A stretch of DNA of 64,000 bases from Dastarcus helophoroides (taxonomy: Eukaryota; Arthropoda; Insecta; Coleoptera; Bothrideridae): positions 12,042,553-12,106,552 of the forward strand of contig CM053335.1 of the NCBI GenBank assembly GCA_028583605.1. The letters are read 5' to 3'. Under the pieces are notes generated by a model. It did not search any database and had not been told where the DNA came from. It saw only the letters and a list, made by a program, of their open reading frames with translations. Position 1 is the first letter of the stretch. Every line of letters starts with the position of its first letter. Of this stretch, positions 56,393-64,000 are shown in pieces. Both the position numbers and the translations under genes were made by a program.

Positions 56393-59300
56393 AAGTCTTG
56401 TCCCCTGAAATCAAGAAAGATTAAAAAAAACAGAACAAAGGTTGCTCTAACGCGTTTCGTTGTGTTTTTTAATCTTTCTTGGTTTTAGGAGACAAGATTT
56501 GTAGTTCAATTTTTAATTAAAAAAGTCAAAAATATTTAAATAGAGATTTTTTTCAAAAAAGGTAAACATTTTCAGAATAATTAAAAATTTTCAGGAAAAG
56601 TAAAATTTGCAAAATAATTTGCAAAATATTTTTAGATAAAATAAATTTCTAGAAAAAATTTATGAAAAAATAAAAATTATATAAGATAGAATATTCACAA
56701 AAATTCATATTTTCGAAAAAAAATTTAAAAATGTGGAAAAGATGAGAAAAATCTGGTAATTTTGAGGTTAAGAAATTTTTAAAACATTTTTGGGTCAGCC
56801 TTTAAAAAAAATTCGATATATTCCGAAAAAGTCAAAATTTTAATTGAAATACAAGTCTTGTCCCCTGAAATCAAGAGATTAAAAAAAAAACAGAACAAAG
56901 GTTGCTCTAAAGCACTTTGTTGTGTTTTTTAATCTTTCTTGGTTTCAGGAGGCAAGATTTGTATTTCAATTTTTGAGGATAACCAAGGACCAGTCCGTTC
57001 TACTAAACTTTTAATTGAAAATAAATCGAAATTGTCAAAATTTTCAGAGCAGAATTTTACAAAAAAAGTCAAAATGTTGAAAAAATTTGAAATTCTGTGT
57101 GAAAATGTGGAAAATTCGAAAAATGTGGAAATTATTAGAAGAAAGTTTTCAAAAAAAGTAAAACTTTCAGGAAAAGTAAACATTTTCAGAAAAAGTTAAA
57201 AATTTCAGGAAAAGTAAAATTTGCAAAATAATTTGCAAAACATTTCTAGATAAAATAAATTCCTAGAAAAAATTTATGAAAAAATAAAAATTATATAAGA
57301 TAGAATATCCACAAAAATTCAAATTTTCGAAAAAAGTTTTAAAAATGTGGAAGTTTTGAAAAATCTGGCAATTTTGAGATTTCAAAATTTTTTCAAACAG
57401 TTTTGGGCCAGCATTTTAAAAAATTTCGTTATTTTCAAAAAAAAATCAAAATTTTAATTGAAATACAAATCTTGTCCCCTGAAACCAAGAAAGATTAAAA
57501 AAAAAAGAGAACAAAGGTTGCTCTGACGCGTTTCGTTGTGTTTTTTAATCTTTCTTGGTTTGAGGAGGCAAGATCTGTATTTCAATTTTTGAGGATAACC
57601 AAGGACCAGTCCGTTCTACTAAAATTTTAATTGAAAATAAATCGAAATTGTCAAAATTTTCAGAGAGCAGAATTTTACAAAAAAAGTCAAAATGTTGAAA
57701 AAATTTGAAATTCTGTGTGAAAATGTGGAAAATTCGAAAAATGTGGAAATTATTAGAAGAAAGTTTTCAAAAAAAGTAAAACTTTCAGGAAAAGTAAACC
57801 TTTTCAGAAAAAGTAAAAAATTTCAGGAAAAGTAAAATTTGCAAAATAATTTGCAAAACATTTCTAGATAAAATAAATTTCTAGAAAAATTATTGAAAAA
57901 ATAAAAATTATATAAGATAGAATATCCACAAAAATTCAAATTTTCGAAAAAAGTTTTAAAAATGTGGAAATTTTGAAAAATCTGGCAATTTTGAGATTTC
58001 AAAATTTTTTCAAACAGTTTTGGGCCAGCATTTTAAAAAACTTCGTTATTTTCAAAAAAAAATCAAAATTTTAATTGAAATACAAATCTTGTCCCCTGAA
58101 ACCAAGAAAGATTAAAAAAAAGAGAACAAAGGTTGCTCTGACGCGTTTCGTTGTGTTTCTTAATCTTTCTTGGTTTGAGGAGGCAAGATTTGTATTTCAA
58201 TTTTTGAGGATAACCAAGGACCAGTCCGTTCTACTAAAATTTTAATTGAAAATAAATCGAAATTGTCAAAATTTTCAGAGAGTATAATTTTACAAAAAAA
58301 GTCAAAATGTTGAAAAAATTTGAAATTCTGTGTGGAAATGTGGAAAATTCGAATAATGTGGAAATTATTAGAAGAAAGTTTTCAAAAAAAGTAAAACTTT
58401 CAGGAAAAGTAAACATTTTCAGTAAAAGTAAAAAATTTCAGGGAAAGTAAAATTTGCAAAATAATTTGCAAAACATTTCTGGATAAAATAAATTTCTAGA
58501 AAAATTATTGAAAAAATAAAAATTATATAAAATAGAATATCCAAAAAAATTCAAATTTTCAAAAAAAGTTTTAAAAATGTGGAAGATTTGAAAAATTTGT
58601 TAATTTTGAGGTTTCAAAATTTTTTCAAACATTTTTGAGGCAGCATTTTAAAAAAATTCGTTATTTTCAAAAACAAATTAAAATTTTAATTGAAATACAA
58701 ATCTTGTCCCCGGAAACCAAGAAAGATTAAAAAAAAGACAATAAAAGTTGCTCTAACGCGTTTCGTTGTGTTTTTTAATCTTTCTTGGTTTCAGTAGACA
58801 AGATTTGTATTTCAATTTCTGAGGATAACCAAGAACCAGTCCGTTCTACTAAAATTTTAATTGAAAATAAATCGAAATTGTCAAAATTTTCAGAGAGCAG
58901 AATTTTACAAAAAAAGTCAAAATGTTGAAAAAATTTGAAATTCTGTGTGGAAATGTGGAAAATTCGAATAATGTGGAAATTATTAAAAGAAAGTTTTCAA
59001 AAAAAGTAAAACTTTCAGGAAAAGTAAACATTTTCAGAAAAAGTAAAAATTTTCAGGAAAAGTAAAATTTGCAAAATAATTTGCAAAACATTTGTAGATA
59101 AAATAAATTTCTAGAAAAAGTAATGAAAAAATAAAAAGTATATAAGATAGAATATCCACAAAAATTCAAATTTTCGAAAAAAGTTTTAAAAATGTGGAAT
59201 TTTTGAAAAATCTGGCAATTTTGAGATTTCGAAATTTTTTTAAACAGTTTTCGGCCAGCTTTTTAAAAAAATTCGTTATTTTCAAAAATAAATCAAAATT

Positions 59301-59700
59301 TTGATTGAAATACAAATCTTGTCCCCTGAAACCAAGAAAGATTAAAAAAAACAGAACAAAGGTTGCTCTAACGCGTTTCGTTGTATTTTTTAATCTTTCT
59401 TGGTTTCAGGAGACAAGATTTGTATTTCAATTTTTTGAGGATAACCAAGGACCAGTCCCTTCTACTAAAATTTTAATTGAAAATAAGCCCAAATTGTCAA
59501 CATTTTCAGAGAGTAGAATTTTACAAAAAAAAGTCAGAATGTTGAAAAAATTTCAAATTCTGTGAAGAAATGTGGAAAATGTAAAAAATGTGGAAATTAT
59601 TAAGAGTAAGTTTTCAAAAAAGTAAAATTTTCAGTAAAAGTAAACATTTTCAGAAAAAGTAAAAAGTTTCAGGAAAACTAAAACTTTTAAAAAAGTAAAA
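56393..59700. repeat. Tandem array, unit about 615 bp, containing the foldback element
   Basis: ATTGAAATACAA starts at 56393, 56843, 57457, 58074, 58689 and 59304: steps 450, 614, 617, 615, 615. Each unit has a compact foldback copy of about 165 bp: left arm, the minimal centre ACGCGTTTCG, right arm, and terminal AGGATAACCAAGGACCAGTC. About 450 bp of A-rich sequence follows (ATAAATCGAAATTGTCAAAA and AATTTGCAAAATAATTTGC words). The hammerhead-like core is deleted in all copies. Open frames (for example MFTFPESFTFFENFLLIIST, minus) recur in every unit and are not genes. Confidence 0.95.
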
Positions 59701-60633
59701 ATTTCTAGACAAAGTCTGAAAAGGAGTCGAAGTTTTGATAGTTATATTTTCACAATAGTTCATAATTTTGGGCAAAATCGTAAAATTTGGAAAGTCAAAA
59801 TTTTGAAAAAACTAACAAAATTGAAAATTCTAAATTTCTAAAAAATGTTTATGGTCAAAGTTTTCAAAAATTTCAAGCTTTTTTAAAGGGTTCCTAGATT
59901 TTTGGCAAAAAGGTGAAATTTATGAGAAAAGGTGAAATTCTTGAAAAATATCGAAATTTTGTTCAACTATTTTAAAATACCCGAAACTTTCAAAAAAAAG
60001 CCAAATTTCTCAGTTAAGTTAAAAATAAAATGAAAATTTCGTGAAGTCTTGAAAAAAGTCAAAATTTTGGGAAGCAAAATTTACACAATAATCCAAAATT
60101 TTTGAAAATCTTGAAATAAAAGGAATGTTTGAAAAAGTTTGGAATTTTGAACTCTCGAAATTTTAACAAAGGTGGAAATTTTAACGAATGTAGAAATTTT
60201 AACAAATGTGGAAATTTTAAAATAGTTAAAATGCTTTAAGTCAAAATTTTCAGAAATGTCGCCACCAATAAAATAGATGAAATCTAGAAAAAATTTGAGA
60301 TTTTTGAAAATTTTCGAAGGGAAATTGAAATTATTTTTCTTAAAAGAGGGATTTTATGGTAAAATGTTGGATTTTTTCCAGTTTCCAATTTAATTTGGAA
60401 ATTTTTACTTTGACGTTTCAATTATGATTTTGACTCTTGCTTGAAATTGTGACATTTTATTGGAGATCATGAATTTGTAGAAATCTAAAGCTAGTTTTTT
60501 AGAGAAGGTCAATTTTTAAATTTGGAGTTTTTATCTACTGTTTTTCGTAATATTTCCATCTTCAACTCAAAATTTCGAGAAATAATTGCTTTGGAAATTA
60601 CAAGAAGAATATCTAAATTTCCCCAATTCTAAA
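59701..60633. repeat. A-rich then T-rich low-complexity DNA
   Basis: A-rich words to about 60330, T-rich words after. No gene was seen. Confidence 0.5.
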
Positions 60634-60850
60634 ATTGAAATACAGAACTTGTCCCCTGAAACCAAGAAAGATTAAAAAACACAACAAAGGTTGCTCTAAG
60701 GCGTTTCGACAGCCAAGCTGTCATCTTCTGAGAGAAACAGTTTCTAACGCGTTAGAGCAACCTTTGTTGTGTTTTTTAATCTTTCTTGGTTTCAGGGGAC
60801 AAGTTCTGTATTTCAATTTTTGAAGATAACCAAGGACCAGTCGGTCCCAT
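60634..60850. mobile_element. Foldback element with perfect 66-bp inverted arms
   Basis: The left arm 60634-60699 and right arm 60752-60817 are exact reverse complements over 66 bp, around a 52-bp centre. The terminal GAAGATAACCAAGGACCAGT follows on the right. On the minus strand the centre reads CAGAAGA-GACAGC-TTG-GCTGTC-GAAACGCC, so one core base (U4) and the stem III palindrome are changed. Exact arm identity implies recent formation or conversion between the arms. Confidence 0.95.
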
Positions 60851-61252
60851 CAAAAAATCCCAATTCTTCCCAAAATTTTGAATTTAGACCAAAAGTCCTT
60901 TATATCTTTATCAACGATTTTGACTTTATAACAAAACATTAGATTTTTTCAAAATGTCGACTTCCAGAGCCAACTTACAAAGTCGACTTTGAAATTCCAC
61001 ATTTTGTGGAAAAAGTAAAATGAAATAAGTTATAGTTGACAATTTCAAGAAAAAAAAGTCGAAAATTTGGTAGAAAATGACACAAATTAGAAAGTTCTAT
61101 TGATTTCTCTACCTTAAATATAAAATTATAATTTTTACTTGAAGTTATTTATATCGTGTAAGGTATCATTTGAAAGATCTTCGTCTAAGGATCTTAAAGT
61201 ATTTTTTTATAGTTTTCGATCCAATCTTTCTAAAGATACACTTCAAAATGTG
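60851..61252. other. AT-rich stretch, nothing recognised
   Basis: T-rich words at first, then unique AT-rich DNA. Confidence 0.4.
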
Positions 61253-61282
61253 TCAGAAATAACCCTTCCCCTTCTTGTTCTG
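61253..61282 (-). CDS. Candidate second exon of the small secreted-protein gene
   Basis: On the minus strand a strong acceptor AATTTTTTCTTTCTAG ends at 61283. Read in phase 0, the next ten codons are QNKKGKGYF and TGA. If spliced to the exon at 62029-62121 the intron would be about 746 bp, and the mature peptide would be about 21 residues and strongly basic. A competing phase-0 acceptor near 61850 (AAAATTTCAG) would give a longer tail with two cysteines. No AATAAA was found close by, so this exon is tentative. Confidence 0.25.
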   Translation of the reverse strand, partial: QNKKGKGYF

Positions 61283-61322
61283 CTAGAAAGAAAAAATTAG
61301 ATTTTAACAACACTAGTAGATA

Positions 61323-61511
61323 TTGGGTTATAGATTATTGAAAATCTGCAGATCTTTTGATGTCGCAAAAGTAGTTGAGAAAAAAATATTTTATGAAAAA
61401 ATAAGTGCTTGCCTTTCAAAGCTTTTTGACCCATACAGTAATTTTTTTTTTCAAATAAAAAAAATTGATCTAACTGAAGCATTGAATGCAGATAAAGTTG
61501 TCTGTACCTAA
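61323..61511 (+). CDS. Unsupported open frame, 62 codons
   Basis: Outside repeats, with residues such as DVAKVVEKKIFYEKIS and a C-terminal VVCT. A CTGCAG just inside it could be an acceptor. I do not recognise it and there is no promoter or donor evidence; it is listed only because it overlaps the putative intron of the minus-strand gene. Confidence 0.12.
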   Translation: MGYRLLKICRSFDVAKVVEKKIFYEKISACLSKLFDPYSNFFFQIKKIDLTEALNADKVVCT

Positions 61512-62028
61512 TTTCATTCAGATGAGTATTTTTGGAGTTAACACCAGTTTATTAACTTGTGTGCAACGCAATCATTGCAGTTGGAATCGAATGTGATCCG
61601 AGGCCATCTCATAAACTATGTCAGTCATCGACCTGTTGTATATTAATTTCGTAACATTTTGTTAAAACAGTTTGTGGTTTTGTGCGATTTAGAAAACAAT
61701 CGATTTAAATTATACTTAGCTATCGATATCAAAATTTTCTAATATAATACATACCATTACAAAGAAGAAAAAGCTTCTTTAATCCTATAGCACTTTAGCA
61801 AATTGCATTTTAAAGGAAACCGCATATGTTTTAGCTGAAATTTTGAAAATTTAATCACCATGTGCTGAAAATTTCCTAGTTGGGTCACTTTATGTGGCAA
61901 AAATAACCCAAAATGGGATGCTGCCCCAACGTAATTAAATTATTTCAATTTTTGTAGAAAACTTTCTTAAATCGGTGTTGAAATATTACCAATGGTTTTA
62001 TATTAAGACAAAATGCTGCTTCACTTAC

Positions 62029-62121
62029 ATCTTTCCATTTAATGCGATCTTTTAATTTCGGTTCTCCTTGCACTGCAACTATGAGAGCAAAAACAGCAGC
62101 AACAATCAACTTGAAGTTCAT
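62029..62121 (-). CDS. Probable first coding exon of a small secreted protein
   Basis: From the ATG at 62121 the minus strand encodes 31 residues: a textbook signal peptide MNFKLIVAAVFALIVAVQG (Lys near the start, hydrophobic core, small residues before the likely cut after G19), then a Lys-rich 12-residue stretch EPKLKDRIKWKD. It is followed at once by a consensus donor GTAAGT (62023-62028), so the intron is phase 0. Upstream on the minus strand are TATAAA (first T at 62187), an initiator TCATTC (A at 62150; 37 bp spacing, a little long) and a short AT-rich leader. Short signal-peptide exons like this occur in insect odorant-binding proteins, antimicrobial peptides and other secreted proteins. 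The class cannot be decided without the next exon. Confidence 0.65.
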
Positions 62122-62146
62122 ATCGAATAATTATTTCGACAAACTT

Positions 62147-62187
62147 GAATGAAATCCATATTCTAACGATGCGATCTTGAATTTATA
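62147..62187 (-). promoter_or_regulatory. Candidate core promoter of the secreted-protein gene
   Basis: On the minus strand GCTTATAAATTC gives a TATA box with first T at 62187, and TTTCATTCAA gives an initiator TCATTC at 62152-62147. Spacing of 37 bp is longer than the usual 30-31. The start codon is 29 nt downstream of the initiator A. Confidence 0.4.
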
Positions 62188-62189
62188 AG

Positions 62190-63035
62190 CTACGTTATCT
62201 ACGTTTTAATTTTTTTTATCAAAGGAAATTAGTAAACGTACGTATACTATTTTTGAATCAGGTAATTCAGTTTCCTATTCATTTCCTTTAAGATAAAATG
62301 CGAAAAAAGTGTAATCAAAATTCTTAGTAAATAGTTGAATAATGCCTGTACATGTATGTTATTTACGTAAAATGTATTAGGAATCAACTAATTAGTTATA
62401 AGACATGAAGAGCAGATGCCTATCTAATCTTGTTCATTATTTTAAAAGTTGGTAGTATTGCGTTGGTTTATTTTGAAGCTAGAGGTAGAAATACATTGAA
62501 TGGCTCTCTAAGTAATAGATTTGATACAGCACAATACTTTTCAAATAGATACGAGATATGAAATAAATCATTTCCGATCAAAAACGCCACAAAAGGTAAA
62601 AAACATTATGTACGTTTCACGGACAGATATCAAAGCACATTAGTGATTTATTGTGATAAGCAAGCGAGGCAGGGGTATTTTTCGAAGTTGATATATTTCA
62701 ATCAAACCGACCCGTCGCAAACAATGATTAGTAGAAAAAACCACTCTCGTCCAGTGGTCAATAATGGCTTCATTGGCTGCCATTCACCGCTAATGCACTC
62801 GCTACGTACACCTGCTAAAGGCTTCCATTGCATTCAGACACTATTAGACGTCTTCTGTTGTGAAAGAGCATCGTTTTATCGAATCATCTTTTCCTTAATA
62901 GGTTCATGTGCTGCCAACTCGCCGACAAAATGACCACCGCTTAGACTTTGTCAATCACTAAACCCACCTTGGATCGTCTTGGACAATCATACCAACGCAA
63001 CGTCGAAATCAGAACCCCCAAACAGTCGACATAGT
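62190..63035. other. Unique stretch, nothing confirmed
   Basis: A 96-codon plus-strand frame (62643-62933) starting MIYCDKQARQGYFSK lies in moderate-GC, non-repeat DNA, but shows no domain, signal peptide or splice context. It is the best remaining ORF here but is weak. Confidence 0.25.
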
Positions 63036-64000
63036 TGAGAAGTTGATAAAAGAGTCTTCAGTGCTTAAATGTCTCATTATGTTAAGTTAGACTCCATAGG
63101 AATTCGTTGTCGTCCTCTATCAAGTAAATGTTTCTCTTGGGGAGATTGGGGTTACTACTTCTTGAGAAATTTCAAAAAGAGTCTTCACTGGTAGAAGGTT
63201 TCAGTATGTCAAGCTAGACTCCACAAGAAGTCGTTGTCATCCCCCATGTTTTTATGGTTCTTTATGTTTTAAGAATGTTTCTCTTCGAGAGATTGGAGTC
63301 ACTATTTCTTAAGAGGTTTCAAAAGGAGTCTTCACTGGTTGAAGGTTTCAGTATGTCAAGCTAGACACCACTGGAAGTCGTTGTCATCCTCTATGTTTTG
63401 ATAATGTTGTTCTTGGACAGATTGGAGTCACTAGCTCTTGAGAGGTTTCAAAAACAGTCTTCACTGGTAGAATATTTCAGTAAGTCAACCTAAACTCCAC
63501 AGATATTCGTTGTCATCCTCTATGCTCTAAGAATAAATTGGAAGGATTGGAGTCCCTAAATCTTGAGACCTTTCAAAAAGAGTCTTCACTGGTAGAAGGT
63601 TTTAGTAGATCAACCTAGACTCCACAGAAGGTCGTTGTCATCCTCTATATTTTAATGGTTCTCTATGTTTTAAAAATGTTTCTCTTGGGGAGATTGAGGT
63701 CACTAGGCCTTAAGAGGTTTCAAAAAAAATCTTTACTAGTAGAACGTTTCAGTATGTCAAGCTAGACTCCACAGGAAGTCGTTGTTATCTTTTTGATTAA
63801 AGAGTAGCCACTAGCTCTTGAGAAGTTCCAAAAAGAGTCTTTACTAGTAGAAGGTTTCAGTAGGTCACGCTGGACTCCACCGTAATTCGTTGTCATCCTC
63901 TATGTTTTAAGAATGTTTTTCTTGGTGAGATTGGAGTCACTAGCTCTTGAGAGGTTTCAAAAAGAGTCTTCAGGAGGTTCCATTATATCAAGCTAGAGTC
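63036..64000. repeat. Satellite array, units about 110-150 bp, running off the window
   Basis: The block AGAAGGTTTCAGTATGTCAA followed by GCTAGACTCCACAGGAAGTCG recurs near 63055, 63197, 63343, 63470, 63596, 63743, 63850 and 63970. Units also share GAGATTGGAGTCACTAGCTC and CAAAAAGAGTCTTCACTGG. No gene was seen. Confidence 0.9.

Overview
This is a eukaryotic nuclear window, most likely from an insect. Evidence for that: two intron-less Pol III tRNA-Arg(UCG) genes with oligo-T terminators; TATA boxes 30 bp upstream of TCAGT or TCATTC initiators; hAT-type miniature transposons with 8-bp target duplications; Gypsy-like solo LTRs with 4-bp ATAT duplications; and isolated exon-like islands with splice sites. 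The order of insect cannot be settled by eye. The window is very AT-rich and dominated by repeats. No complete multi-exon protein gene could be assembled.

Layout. 1-3.4 kb: T-rich duplicated arrays. 3.4-7.3 kb: mixed sequence with a frameshifted non-LTR retrotransposon fragment (minus strand) and a foldback repeat. 7.3-13.3 kb: a GA tract, then A-rich tandem arrays with a basic unit near 320 bp. 13.3-18.4 kb: low-complexity DNA, two identical tRNA-Arg genes, foldback elements and a pair of related MITEs. 18.7-26.9 kb: T-rich arrays and two long GAGGAA-type hexamer tracts on a shared duplicated flank; between them lie a candidate Pol II promoter and an alternating inverted-repeat array. 27.3-28.9 kb: a solo LTR, a decayed coding segment and an LTR fragment. 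29-34.4 kb: a satellite with a 511-bp four-monomer higher-order period. 34.7-38.2 kb: foldback elements, unique DNA, a second solo LTR. 38.9-46.6 kb: a ~263-bp satellite, heptamer arrays and an inverted satellite segment. 46.8-50.4 kb: two hAT MITEs (one nested in an older repeat), unique DNA and a probable terminal exon. 50.8-53.6 kb: a hammerhead-like motif followed by a regular 331-bp dimeric satellite. 53.6-60.8 kb: A-rich DNA with a ~615-bp tandem array whose unit contains the foldback element, then a foldback with perfect 66-bp arms. 61.2-62.2 kb: a probable signal-peptide exon on the minus strand. 63-64 kb: another satellite running off the right edge.

Most notable observations: (1) a dispersed foldback family whose centre fits the hammerhead ribozyme consensus (CUGANGA, stem II, GAAA, self-complementary stem III, UH, stem I), best at 50806-50846, suggesting Penelope-like ancestry; (2) LTRs carrying a perfect three-unit heat-shock element plus inverted GATA sites, conserved in three copies; (3) a hAT MITE nested in an older repeat with a paralogous empty site 10 kb away; (4) small exon candidates with splice signals at 50280-50383 and 62029-62121. 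All calls are by eye; no alignment, covariance search or database search was run.
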